Positions 26,481 to 35,129 are shown, counted from the stretch's first letter. The stretch is DNA of 35,403 nt from Methylobacterium sp. J-088 (GCF_022829295.1 NZ_JAKSYH010000075.1:1-35403), one strand, 5' to 3'. Made by a program: numbers and translations. The notes: a model not told the origin generated them from the sequence alone.

Positions 26481-27548
26481 GTGAAGGAAGCGCGCCCATC
26501 CGGAAAGCGCCGGGTCATCCGCGCCCTCGTCCGCCGCCTGCCGCTGCTCGGCACGCTGATCGGGCTGGGCTTCGCGATCTGGCTCGTGGCGACCAACGAC
26601 CTCCAGGCGGTGGCCACGGCGTTCGGCCGGATCGGCGTCGTGGGCTTCCTCAGCGTCACGCTGGTGCGGACGCTGGTGCTGTTGGTGTGCGGAATCGCCT
26701 GGGCGCGCATCCTCGACGGGCTGTCGCCGGCGCCGGCTTCGGCCTGCCTGATCCTGCGCTTCGTGCGCGAGGGCATCAACGTCCTGTTGCCGGTCGCCTC
26801 GGTGGGCGGCGAGGTGCTGGGCGCGCGGCTCCTCACCTTCTGGGGCGTGGCCGGCTCGCTCGCCGCCGCCTCGGTGCTGGCCGATCTCCTGTTCCAGGTC
26901 GGCACGCTCGCCCTGTTCGCAGGCCTCGGGGCCGGCCTCCTGAGCCGCGTCGAGGGCGCGGAGGCGGCCGAACTCGCCGGTTGGACGCTGCGCACCCTCG
27001 CGGTTGCGGCAATCGCCGTCGCAGCGTTTTTCGCGCTCCAGCGGACCGGGATCGTCCGCGTCCTGGAAGAGCGGATCGCCGCCCTCGGCCGGCGCTTCGT
27101 GCGCGAGACCGAAGCCCTGCCCGAACCGCGCCAGCGCATCCAGGGGGCGCTGGATGCCGTCTGGGCGCCGGGGCGGCGGGGCCGGCTCGCCCAGTCGGTC
27201 GCCCTGCACGCGTTGGCTTGGCTCCTCGGCGCGACCGAAATCCTCGTCGTCTTCACCTGCATCGGCGTCGACAATGTCGGCCTGACCGACATCCTGGTGA
27301 TCGAGTCGCTGAGCCAGGCGATCAAGGCCGCCGCCTTCCTGGTCCCGAGCGGGCTCGGCGTGCAGGAGGGCGGGCTCGTGCTGGTCTGCGGCCTGTTCGG
27401 CATCGATGCCGGTACGGCCATCGCCCTGTCCCTCGCCCGCCGGGTGCCCGACGTGGTGCTGGGCCTGCCGTCGCTCCTCGTCTGGCAGAATCTCGAAGCC
27501 CGCCGCGAGGGCGTGCGCCCCGCCGCGCCGACCTGCGACCGCTCGTGA
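26481..27548 (+). CDS. LPG-synthase-type / HpnL-like integral membrane protein (UPF0104)
   Basis: 355 aa from GTG 26481, the first usable start in frame; no clear Shine-Dalgarno. About eight TM segments are visible, e.g. 21-38, 50-72, 123-150, 162-182 and 235-350. Family signatures are LRFVREGINVLLPVASVGGEVLGARLL and SLSQAIKAAAFLVPSGLGVQEGG (both read in parts), shared by flippase-like lysylphosphatidylglycerol-synthase TM domains and HpnL. HpnL proteins accompany hopanoid synthesis; others move lipids. Its stop overlaps the possible GTG start of fliP (27545), so the two may be coupled. Confidence 0.83.
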   Translation: MKEARPSGKRRVIRALVRRLPLLGTLIGLGFAIWLVATNDLQAVATAFGRIGVVGFLSVTLVRTLVLLVCGIAWARILDGLSPAPASACLILRFVREGINVLLPVASVGGEVLGARLLTFWGVAGSLAAASVLADLLFQVGTLALFAGLGAGLLSRVEGAEAAELAGWTLRTLAVAAIAVAAFFALQRTGIVRVLEERIAALGRRFVRETEALPEPRQRIQGALDAVWAPGRRGRLAQSVALHALAWLLGATEILVVFTCIGVDNVGLTDILVIESLSQAIKAAAFLVPSGLGVQEGGLVLVCGLFGIDAGTAIALSLARRVPDVVLGLPSLLVWQNLEARREGVRPAAPTCDRS

Positions 27549-27553
27549 CCCCG

Positions 27554-28327
27554 ATGCCCGATCTGCCGACAGCCCCGACCCGCCCCGGCCGGGGGCGCAG
27601 GCTCCGGCGCCTGGGCCTGGGCCTCGCCGCGATCCCGCTGCTCGCCGCCTCGCCCGCCCTTGCCCAGAGCGTCACCCTGGACCTCGGCGCCGGCGGCACC
27701 ACCGAGCGCGCCCTCCAGCTCGTCGCGCTGATCACCGTCCTGGCGGTCGCCCCCTCGGTGCTGGTGATGGCCACGGCCTTCACCCGGATCGTCGTGGTGC
27801 TCTCGCTCCTGCGCTCGGCACTCGGTACCCAGACGGCGCCGCCGACCGCGGTGCTGGTCAGCCTCGCCCTGTTCCTGACCGCCTTCGTGATGGCGCCGAC
27901 GGGCCGCGCCGCCTACAGCGCCGGGATCGAACCCCTGATCGCCGGACGGATCACACAGGCCCAGGCCTTCGAGCGTGCCTCGGCGCCGTTCAAGACCTTC
28001 ATGCTGAAGAACGTCCGCGAGAAGGACCTCAAGCTGTTCCTCGACCTCGCCAAGGTGCCGGCGCCGAAGGGGCCCGAGGATGTCGGTCTCGAGATCGTCA
28101 CCCCGGCCTTCATGATCTCGGAGCTGAGGCGCGCCTTCGAGATCGGCTTCCTGCTGTTCATCCCGTTCCTGATCATCGACCTCGTGGTCGCCTCGGTGCT
28201 GATGGCGATCGGCATGATGATGCTGCCGCCCGCCACGGTCTCCCTGCCATTCAAGCTGATCTTCTTCGTGCTGGTCGACGGATGGACGCTGGTGGCGGGC
28301 TCGCTGGTGCAGAGCTACGGGAGCTGA
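27554..28327 (+). CDS. fliP: Flagellar export gate protein FliP
   Basis: Core subunit of the flagellar type III export gate. 257 aa from ATG 27554; a GTG at 27545 would add three residues and overlap the previous stop by 4 bases. A cleavable signal peptide ends SPALAQS (about residue 40), unusual for membrane proteins but typical of FliP. Conserved segments: VLVMATAFTRIVVVLSLLRSALGTQ, ERASAPFKTFMLKNVREKDL, TPAFMISELRRAFEIGFLLF and IPFLIIDLVVASVLMAIGMM (each read in parts). fliO, fliQ and fliR, frequent partners, are not here. It is separated from fliF-flbD by four non-flagellar genes. Confidence 0.95.
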   Translation: MPDLPTAPTRPGRGRRLRRLGLGLAAIPLLAASPALAQSVTLDLGAGGTTERALQLVALITVLAVAPSVLVMATAFTRIVVVLSLLRSALGTQTAPPTAVLVSLALFLTAFVMAPTGRAAYSAGIEPLIAGRITQAQAFERASAPFKTFMLKNVREKDLKLFLDLAKVPAPKGPEDVGLEIVTPAFMISELRRAFEIGFLLFIPFLIIDLVVASVLMAIGMMMLPPATVSLPFKLIFFVLVDGWTLVAGSLVQSYGS

Positions 28328-28347
28328 CGCCGCCCAAGCGGGCATCG

Positions 28348-28812
28348 TCAGGCCTGTACGATCCGGACCGTGGCGAAGCCCTCGCCGGGTGTCGGCGGCT
28401 CGAACAGGCGGTCGACGGAGCGGATGCTGGCCTCGGGCACGCACCGGTCGGCGGGCCGCTGCCGGTTCCGTTCCAGGGCGCGGCCGAGCGGCGTCCGGAT
28501 CCAGACCGCCGATACGGGGATCCCGTAGGACCGGGCACAGTCGATGATCGGCGCGCGGTGCCGTGCGCCGGGCAGGGCCGCGTCGACATAGACCGTCCCG
28601 GCCTCCGGTTCCTGGCGGGCGATCCAGAAGGACTTGCCCGCTCCCTGCAGGCCGCAGACCACCACCAGCCGTTCGACGGTCCGGGCCTTCAGCTGGTCGC
28701 GCAACGCCGCGAAGGCCCGGCGCCATGCCTCGGCGTTCCGCTCCGGCGTCCAGACGCGCCCGGCCTCGGTCTCCAGGAAGGCGTCGGGATCGATCACGCG
28801 CCGCGCGCTCAT
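28348..28812 (-). CDS. Small P-loop kinase (AAA_33, polynucleotide-kinase-like)
   Basis: 154 aa from ATG 28812. Walker A is GLQGAGKS (residues 54-61) after a hydrophobic strand VERLVVVC. A second strand GTVYVDAAL, ARHRAPIIDCARSYGIPVSAVWI, and RALERNRQRPADRCVPEASI with a final PPTPGEGFATVRIV follow the plan of the T4 polynucleotide kinase / zeta-toxin-like group, where RN..R forms the lid. The substrate is unknown: RNA or DNA 5' ends, a small molecule or a protein are all possible. Its ATGA start overlaps the TPR gene's stop by 4 bases, so it is translated in tandem with that gene. It converges on fliP, 20 bp away. Confidence 0.8.
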   Translation of the reverse strand: MSARRVIDPDAFLETEAGRVWTPERNAEAWRRAFAALRDQLKARTVERLVVVCGLQGAGKSFWIARQEPEAGTVYVDAALPGARHRAPIIDCARSYGIPVSAVWIRTPLGRALERNRQRPADRCVPEASIRSVDRLFEPPTPGEGFATVRIVQA

Positions 28813-31800
28813 CCCGGGGGTGTGCCGGGGGTCTCGGCGTTGCTCTGCCGATCACCGCCCTGCGGCTCGGAACCGCCCTCGCCCACGGCCTTGGCCTTCC
28901 CCCGGTCGGGGGTGGCGGCGTCCGGGTAGCGCTTGCGGTACTCGGCCAGGAAGGCCGACAGCGTCTCGGCCTTGGTGGCCTGGGCCGCCACCGCCCGGAA
29001 GCCCGGGCTGCGGGTCGGGTCGGAGCCCGTGAGCAGCGCGAAGGTGCGCGCGTCGGGGCTCGCCGCCATGGCCTCCGAGAACTTCGCCTTGAGCCGTTCC
29101 AGGCCGATCGCCTCGCCCGCGAGGTTGTAGGCGATCGCGGCGCGCATGGCATCGGCCCGGGACGCCGCGTCGAGCGGCTGGCCGGACCGCCACGCCTCGC
29201 CGAGCAGCGCCTCGTGCGTCTCGCCGGCGTCGCGCCAGCGGCGGGCCCCCCAGTAGATGTCGGCCCGCAGGCGCTCGATGTCCGGCCCGGCCTCTCCCTC
29301 GAGGGTCTCAAGGGCGAGGTCCGTGCGGGTCAGGTCCGAGAGGGCGCGGGCACGGATCAGGTTCCGGGCACGCTTCAGCTCGCCCGGCAACTCCGGCAGC
29401 TCGGTGGCATCGAGGACCTTCAACGCCTGCAGGGGCTTGTCGTCCATCAGCCGCACCGTGGCGAGCCGCGCCGCGACCGCCGACCGGGCCGGGCCGGTGA
29501 GCCGGTTGTCGATCTGGTACTGCAGCAGATCGGCGGCGGGTTCGAGAAGGTCGAGGCGCACCAAGCGGTCGGCCAGCCGGCGCACCACCTCGTCGCCGCG
29601 CCGCCCGATCGGGCTCAGCTCCCGGAAATCGAAGAACAACGCCACGGCCTCGACCCCCGACAGGCTCTCCCCCTTGTCGGTGAGGTACAGGTTCTCGAAG
29701 GCGATCTGCGCCTCGCGGGTGAGCGCCACCGAGGCCGTGGCGTTCGGCGCGAAGACGTTGGCCCGGCGCGCGGCCGTGAAGGCCTGGCGCCAGTGGCCGG
29801 CGGCGAGGTGGAGGCGGGCCACCCCGGCCGTGATGCTCTCCTCGATCGGGCCGCCATGCCAGGTCAGGGCGAGCCGTTCCAGGCGCTCGGTCGCGGCCTC
29901 CGGCGTCAGCGTGCCGGCGGATTGCGCGAGCAAGGTGCCCCGCAGGGCTGCCTCGGCCGAGACCGGACGCACCGCCTCCCTCTCCAGGCGGGTATAGGCG
30001 TCGAGCGCCGCCTTGACCTGACCGGTCGCCTCCGAAACGCGGGCGCGGACCAGGGCCAGCCGGTCGCGGATCCAGGGGGGCAGGTCGCGGGCATCCCCGG
30101 CGCGGGCGGCGGCCGTTTCGGCATCGTCGTTCTCGATCGCCGATTCCGCCGCCGCGGCGCGGATCGTCTGCGCCAGATCCGTGGGGTACTCCTGGGCCAG
30201 CGGCAGGACCTTGAGGAAGCCGGTCTCGGCGGCCTTCCAATCCCCAACGCCGGCTGAGACCATCGCCCGCCACAGGGCCGCCTCCGGATTCCCGGCGAGG
30301 ATCGGGACGGACAAAGCCTTCAACGCCTCGGCGTTGCGCCCCATCCGCACCTGCGCGATGCCGCGCAGCAGGGCCGTGTCGCGCTGGCCCGCGAGCAGCG
30401 GATCGTCGGCGGCCGCCGCTTCGAGCGCCGCCAGGGCTTCAGGATCGAGCCCATTGGCCAGATAGGTGCGGGCCAGCGCGAGCCGCGCCGGGCCGCGATC
30501 GGCCGGATTGGCGGCCGCGGCGGCATCGAGCGCCCCGCGCACGGTATCGCGCACCACACCGGACCGTGCCCGGTTCCAGGCCTCGGGCGTGATGGCGAGG
30601 GTGCCCGGATCGGCCAGGGCGACCTCGTCCTTCCGCGCCGTCGCCGACGTGGCGAGCCCCCCGGTCCGGCCGATCGTCACCGTGTCGAGTTCGGGGCGCA
30701 CCGCGAGGTCGTCGGCGCTGGCCAGCACCGCGAGGCCGTGCCGGCTCGGGAGGATCTCGAAATCCACGAACCGCCGGTTCTTCGGATTGCCGACCGGCCG
30801 CCGGGACGCCGACGTGACCACCGCGATGCGCTCGCCGTCGAGATCGAGCCACGTCGCCGAGCCCGGGCGGGGCAAGCCGAGGGACACCGCGATGCGGCCC
30901 GCGCTATCGGGCTTGCGCAGGGGGTCGATCGTATCGCTCGGGCTCAAGGCGTCGCCCGCCGAGAGTTCCCAGCCAACGCCGCCCTCCGTCGAGACCGCGT
31001 TGAGATCGACCAAGCGGCCCTGGGGTGCCGAGAAACGCAGGATCGTCAGCGGTCCGGTCCGGGTGGGGCTTCCCACCGGCACCAGGCCCTGATGGCCGGT
31101 CGGAGCCGGGACCGTCTCGGCGGTCTCGAAGGCGAGCGTGACCACACCGCCGCGCTCGAACAGCACGGCTGGCGGCAGCGCATGGAACGGGAAGACCAGG
31201 CCGGACCCGGCCGGGCGGATCGGCGGCGGTGCCGGCGGACGCTCGGCGACGGCCGGCGCTTCAGCGCGAGCCGGCGGCGCGGAGGGAGGAGCGGGAACGG
31301 CCGGCGCCGCAGCCACCGGTGCCGGTGTCGCCGGCCCGGGTATCGCGACGGCGGTGCCGGCGGTTTCCGCCGGCTTGCGCCGGACGGCGTCCAGGAGGAA
31401 GGCCCCGTCCTCGCGCTCGGAGCCGATCTGGAATCCGTCTTCGGGCGTGACGAGCAGGCTGGCCGAGGTCGCATCGGTCTCGGTCGCCAGCTTGGCGATG
31501 CCGGGCCGGGGACGCCCGCGTGTCCCGGACGAGTCGATGGTCCAGGGGCCGACGACCCGTAGCCGCGTCGTATTGCCCTCGGCGGTGAGGGTCGTGACGG
31601 CCTCCGCGGGCATCCGCAGCGACAGGCGCGTCAGCGTCGGGAGGAGCGCCAATTCCAGCGACAGGGGCTTGCGCACCGGCTCGGGGATGCGGGCCTTGAG
31701 CGCTTCCTCGGCAACCCTGGCGCGACGGGCGAGTTCGGCCACCACTTCGGGCGGCAGCGGGGGCGGCAACCCGGCCCAGCCCTCCGGCAGCAGATCCACG

Positions 31801-32195
31801 AAGATGCGCTCGCCGGCCATCTGCAGGTTGACCCGGTAGGGCCGCTGCAGGGCGACGCGCAACCCGGTCCCGTCCGGGTCGCGCCGCACGCTCGACACGT
31901 AGGCGGGCATTTCCTCGGCCAACCGCTCGGGACCCTGCCCGACGCGCTCGCCGTAGCCGAGGAGCAGCACGCCGCCGGCGAGCTTCGCCTTGACGATGAC
32001 CGGCTTGTCGAAGGTGAGCACGATGCGGCCGTAGCCACCGGGACCGGTGCCGGTCTCCGCGCCTTTGGCGCCGGTCAGCCGGGCGGCCAGCGCCGGGTCG
32101 ATGACCGCCAGCAGGGCGAGCACCGGGAGCGACCCGCGCAGCAGCCGCCGCCCGAGCCCCTGACCGATCCGGGGTCGCCCGCCCTCCGATCCCAT
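28809..32195 (-). CDS. Large exported protein with AMIN-like domain and TPR-type repeats
   Basis: 1128 aa from ATG 32195 (GAGG just upstream); a GTG at 32252 would extend it. A signal sequence covers about residues 1-37 (SLPVLALLAVIDPALA). Residues 45-155 resemble an AMIN-like beta domain (YGRIVLTFDKPVIVKAKL, GERIFVDLLPEGWAG), which in other proteins binds peptidoglycan or secretin-like partners. A Pro/Ala linker is at about 282-330, then a second beta-rich region. From about 550 to the C-terminus come TPR-like helical repeats (ARLALARTYLANGLDPEALA, then NAEALKALSVPILAGNPEAA). I recall similar proteins near motility genes in Bradyrhizobium. Here it shares an operon with a P-loop kinase and has a CtrA-like box 86-101 bases upstream. 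A periplasmic scaffold for motility or envelope is inference. Confidence 0.75.
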   Translation of the reverse strand: MGSEGGRPRIGQGLGRRLLRGSLPVLALLAVIDPALAARLTGAKGAETGTGPGGYGRIVLTFDKPVIVKAKLAGGVLLLGYGERVGQGPERLAEEMPAYVSSVRRDPDGTGLRVALQRPYRVNLQMAGERIFVDLLPEGWAGLPPPLPPEVVAELARRARVAEEALKARIPEPVRKPLSLELALLPTLTRLSLRMPAEAVTTLTAEGNTTRLRVVGPWTIDSSGTRGRPRPGIAKLATETDATSASLLVTPEDGFQIGSEREDGAFLLDAVRRKPAETAGTAVAIPGPATPAPVAAAPAVPAPPSAPPARAEAPAVAERPPAPPPIRPAGSGLVFPFHALPPAVLFERGGVVTLAFETAETVPAPTGHQGLVPVGSPTRTGPLTILRFSAPQGRLVDLNAVSTEGGVGWELSAGDALSPSDTIDPLRKPDSAGRIAVSLGLPRPGSATWLDLDGERIAVVTSASRRPVGNPKNRRFVDFEILPSRHGLAVLASADDLAVRPELDTVTIGRTGGLATSATARKDEVALADPGTLAITPEAWNRARSGVVRDTVRGALDAAAAANPADRGPARLALARTYLANGLDPEALAALEAAAADDPLLAGQRDTALLRGIAQVRMGRNAEALKALSVPILAGNPEAALWRAMVSAGVGDWKAAETGFLKVLPLAQEYPTDLAQTIRAAAAESAIENDDAETAAARAGDARDLPPWIRDRLALVRARVSEATGQVKAALDAYTRLEREAVRPVSAEAALRGTLLAQSAGTLTPEAATERLERLALTWHGGPIEESITAGVARLHLAAGHWRQAFTAARRANVFAPNATASVALTREAQIAFENLYLTDKGESLSGVEAVALFFDFRELSPIGRRGDEVVRRLADRLVRLDLLEPAADLLQYQIDNRLTGPARSAVAARLATVRLMDDKPLQALKVLDATELPELPGELKRARNLIRARALSDLTRTDLALETLEGEAGPDIERLRADIYWGARRWRDAGETHEALLGEAWRSGQPLDAASRADAMRAAIAYNLAGEAIGLERLKAKFSEAMAASPDARTFALLTGSDPTRSPGFRAVAAQATKAETLSAFLAEYRKRYPDAATPDRGKAKAVGEGGSEPQGGDRQSNAETPGTPPG

Positions 32196-32280
32196 CGCCT
32201 CGCCGATCCGATCCCGGCGCGCGGCGCTGTGGGCCGCAGCGCGCGGCGCCACATGTCGCGGGCATCCTGCGGCGGGGCCA

Positions 32281-32296
32281 CTAACGCGGCCTTAAC
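32281..32296 (-). promoter_or_regulatory. CtrA-like box upstream of the TPR gene
   Basis: On the plus strand CTAA (32281-32284), seven bases, TTAAC (32292-32296); on the minus strand TTAA-N7-TTAG. Seven of eight half-site bases fit. It lies 86-101 bases before the TPR gene's ATG and downstream of the IalB gene's stop, so only the TPR gene is positioned to use it. Confidence 0.45.
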
Positions 32297-32330
32297 CGTA
32301 ACCCGCAAATCCGCCGGATCGCTCTGTCCG

Positions 32331-33020
32331 TCAGCCGCTCAGGGCGACGGCGCGGTCGAGGGCCTGGGCGAATCCCTCCAGCGGAACAGTGATCGTGGCG
32401 TCATCGCTGCTGCCCGACTTGTGGCCGATCACGAACAGCTTCTTGGCGGTCCGCATGCCATCGAGGGCCGGCGTCGGGAAGCCGATCGGTACGAAGCAGC
32501 CGTCCGGCCCGCAGGCGCTGTAGGGTGCGCCCTTGCCGAGGACCTGGTCATCCAGCTTGAAGGTGATGCCAGGCTCGATCGAGAGGCCAAAGGGCATCAG
32601 CACGATCCCTTCGGCGCGGCCCTCCTTCGGCGTCTGGAATTCGATGCCGAACTTGCGCCGACCCGTCTGCGAATCGCCCTGCGCCTGGGCGACGATGCAG
32701 GTGATCTTCTCCCCGGGATGCGTGCAGGTCATGGACCAGTCGCCGTAGCTCTCGGTCACGGAGTTGGCGCCCGTGGGCCACGCGGCATGGGCGGGCGCCG
32801 AGGCGGCGGCAGGTGTTGCCGGCGTTGCCTCTGTGGCAGCAGGCTTGGCCACCGGCTTCGGAGCGGCAGGCTTCGGCTTGGGCTTCGGCCGGGCCTTCGG
32901 CGGCGCCTCGGCCGGGGCGGCCTCCGGCTCGGCATCCTGAGCCCGCGGCGCTACCAACGGAAGGGCGAGCAGCAGCGTGACGGTCAGGCTGGAGCGCAGG
33001 AATGCGCGAATCGTCGGCAT
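32331..33020 (-). CDS. Invasion-associated locus B (IalB) family protein
   Basis: 229 aa from ATG 33020. Signal peptide about residues 1-27 (LTVTLLLALPLVAPRAQ). Residues 28-80 are a Lys/Pro/Ala-rich linker (PKARPKPKPKPAAPKP). The IalB domain covers about 90-229: SYGDWSMTCTHPGEKITCIV with C99 and C108, then APYSACGPDGCFVPIGF with C170 and C175, a typical four-Cys set likely forming disulfides. IalB proteins are periplasmic or surface proteins found throughout Rhizobiales; the name comes from Bartonella, and no invasion role should be assumed. It lies upstream of the TPR gene on the same strand (135 bp gap). Confidence 0.88.
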   Translation of the reverse strand: MPTIRAFLRSSLTVTLLLALPLVAPRAQDAEPEAAPAEAPPKARPKPKPKPAAPKPVAKPAATEATPATPAAASAPAHAAWPTGANSVTESYGDWSMTCTHPGEKITCIVAQAQGDSQTGRRKFGIEFQTPKEGRAEGIVLMPFGLSIEPGITFKLDDQVLGKGAPYSACGPDGCFVPIGFPTPALDGMRTAKKLFVIGHKSGSSDDATITVPLEGFAQALDRAVALSG

Positions 33021-33134
33021 GGAATCAACAACCCCCAAGGCCATGGAACGGCAGAGCCGCCTAAAGCCCAAGCGGGGACGACGCAATTGCTCCGGCCGAT
33101 CCGACGCCGAAACCGCCTCGCCGCGTCCGAAACC

Positions 33135-33311
33135 TCAGAGCGGGTTGGGGCCGCCGACGGCGCGGGCCAGGGCACAGCGACGGGCGAACGCGACCTCGGC
33201 GCCGCCGCGGACCGCGCGGGCGCAGGCGAACATGAGGGTGAGGATGCCGGGATCGCGGTCGACGGTCTCGGTGACCGGGCCGGGGATCCGGGAGGTGATG
33301 AGAGCGAGCAT
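33135..33311 (-). CDS. Possible small protein, hypothetical
   Basis: 58-aa frame from ATG 33311 with a good GGAG 7 bases upstream. It begins MLALITSRIPGPVTETVDRD and is followed by a Cys-containing, Arg/Ala-rich stretch (MFACARAVRGGAEVAFARRC). No domain. The frame is open further upstream to 33446, but only the internal ATG has a ribosome binding site. Third-position G/C bias is moderate. It could be real or chance. Confidence 0.4.
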   Translation of the reverse strand: MLALITSRIPGPVTETVDRDPGILTLMFACARAVRGGAEVAFARRCALARAVGGPNPL

Positions 33312-33683
33312 GACGGACTCCGACGGGCTGTGGCTCGGACGTTTCCGTAAAATCCCAGGCTGCGTGGCCATCTCGGCGGCCTTGTTGCATCGCAATATGA
33401 GGGATGCGGTCCGCGCCGGCCACAGGTCGGGACGCGGATGCATCATGCGTATGGCTCATGGCGACGAGCCGACACGTCAACGTTGCGTTTACGTCTCGAT
33501 GCAGCGGATGGTTGACCGGACCCAGGCGAGCCGCCATTGAGCCGCTTTCGGCGACGGCCCCAACGGCCGCGCCGCTGCGCATGCGTGGACCTGTCGCCGC
33601 AGTGTCACATGCGCGCCATAACCCGCCCGCTGGCCAGACCGCGCGGACGCCCGCCGCGTCCGCCAGATCCGAGGATTTTCCGT
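33312..33683. other. Intergenic region upstream of homospermidine synthase
   Basis: No gene is supported in these 372 bp. It must contain the hss promoter. A less GC-rich part with TTGTTGCATCGCAATATGAG (33383-33402) could hold -35/-10-like elements. A sigma-54-like match there is discussed and rejected elsewhere. Confidence 0.4.
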
Positions 33684-35129
33684 ATGACCGATCAGCCGTC
33701 CCGTCACCCGATCCACGGCCGCATCAGCGGCCCCATCGTGATGATCGGCTTCGGCTCGATCGGCCGGGGCACCCTGCCCCTGATCGAGCGCCATTTCGCG
33801 TACGACAAGGCCCGCTTCACGGTGATCGACCCGGTCGACACCCACCGGGCGCTCGCCGAGAAGCACGGACTGCGCTTCGAGAAGGTGGCGCTGACCCCTG
33901 AGAACTATCGCGAGGTGCTCACCCCGCTCCTCACCGAGGGCGGCGGCCAGGGCTTCTGCGTGAACCTGTCGGTCGACACCTCGTCGCGCGCCATTCTGGA
34001 GCTCTGCCGCGAGCTCGGCGCCCTCTACATCGACACGGTGGCCGAGCCCTGGCCGGGCTTCTACTTCGACAAGAGCAAGAGCCAGGGCGACCGCACCAAC
34101 TACGCGCTGCGGCAGGACATCCTCGACGCCCGCACCCAGAAGCCCGGCGGCCCCACCGCGGTCTCGTGCTGCGGCGCGAATCCCGGCATGGTCTCGTGGT
34201 TCGTCAAGCAGGCGCTCCTGAACATCGCCCAGGATACCGGCCTGCAGCGGCCGGAGCCCAGGTCCAAGGCCGAGTGGGCCGGCCTGATGAAGGATCTGGG
34301 CGTGAAGGGCGTCCACATCGCCGAGCGCGATACCCAGCGCGCCAAGAATCCGAAGCCGCGCGGCGTCTTCGTCAACACGTGGTCGGTCGAGGGCTTCGTC
34401 TCAGAGGGCAACCAGCCCGCCGAGCTCGGCTGGGGCACGCACGAGACCTGGAAGCCCGACAATGCCCGCGAGCAGGAGAAGGGCTCGCGCTGCGCGATCT
34501 ACCTGCTCCAGCCGGGCGCCGACACCCGCGTGCGCACCTGGGTGCCGACCGCCGGCTCGCAGTTCGGCTTCCTCGTGACCCACAACGAGGCGGTCTCGAT
34601 CGCCGACTACTACACGGTGCGCGAGGGCGGTCAGGCGGTGTTCCGGCCGACCTGCCACTACGCCTACCACCCGGCCGACGACGCGGTGCTGTCGCTCCAC
34701 GAGATGTTCGGCAAGGCCGCCAAGGTGCAGGAGCAGCACCACATCCTCGACGAGACCGAGATCGTCGACGGCATCGACGAGCTGGGCGTGCTGGTCTACG
34801 GCCACAAGAAGAACGCCTACTGGTACGGCTCGCAGCTCTCCATCGAGGAGACCCGCCGGATCGCCCCCTACCAGAACGCCACCGGCCTGCAGGTGACCTC
34901 GGCGGTGCTCGCCGGCATGGTCTGGGCGCTGGAGAACCCCGAAGCCGGGATCGTCGAGGCCGACGAGATGGATTTCCGCCGCTGCCTGGAGGTCCAGACC
35001 CCGTATCTCGGCCCGGTCGTGGGCGTGTACACGGACTGGACGCCGCTCACCGACCGCCCGGGGCTGTTCCCGGAGGACATCGACACCAGCGATCCGTGGC
35101 AGTTCCGGAACGTGCTGGTCCACGGCTGA
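33684..35129 (+). CDS. hss: Homospermidine synthase
   Basis: NAD-dependent enzyme joining putrescine units (or spermidine plus putrescine) to make homospermidine, a main polyamine of many alphaproteobacteria. 481 aa, normal for bacterial HSS. The start is ATG 33684 with GAGG about 10 bases upstream; the frame extends to 33537 without homology-like features. The Rossmann motif is IGFGSIGRGT (21-30). Other conserved parts are CVNLSVDTSSRAILELC, YIDTVAEPWPGFYFD, SCCGANPGMVSWFVKQAL, NTWSVEGFVSEGNQPAELGW, and HKKNAYWYGSQLSIEETR. It stands alone with a possible 3' hairpin repeat 30 bp downstream. Confidence 0.95.
   Translation: MTDQPSRHPIHGRISGPIVMIGFGSIGRGTLPLIERHFAYDKARFTVIDPVDTHRALAEKHGLRFEKVALTPENYREVLTPLLTEGGGQGFCVNLSVDTSSRAILELCRELGALYIDTVAEPWPGFYFDKSKSQGDRTNYALRQDILDARTQKPGGPTAVSCCGANPGMVSWFVKQALLNIAQDTGLQRPEPRSKAEWAGLMKDLGVKGVHIAERDTQRAKNPKPRGVFVNTWSVEGFVSEGNQPAELGWGTHETWKPDNAREQEKGSRCAIYLLQPGADTRVRTWVPTAGSQFGFLVTHNEAVSIADYYTVREGGQAVFRPTCHYAYHPADDAVLSLHEMFGKAAKVQEQHHILDETEIVDGIDELGVLVYGHKKNAYWYGSQLSIEETRRIAPYQNATGLQVTSAVLAGMVWALENPEAGIVEADEMDFRRCLEVQTPYLGPVVGVYTDWTPLTDRPGLFPEDIDTSDPWQFRNVLVHG

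Noticed and set aside
26462..29311. A minus-strand frame of about 950 codons opposite the HpnL-like gene and fliP
   Set aside because: Very Arg/Ser/Pro-rich shadow; the plus-strand frames have clear families.
33373..33389. Sigma-54-like TCGGCGGCCTTGTTGCA upstream of hss
   Set aside because: Core GG-N10-GC is present but five other consensus positions fail, and it is some 295 bases from the gene with no functional link.
33537..33683. N-terminal extension of homospermidine synthase
   Set aside because: Arg/Pro-rich, no resemblance to HSS, and the ATG at 33684 has a ribosome binding site.
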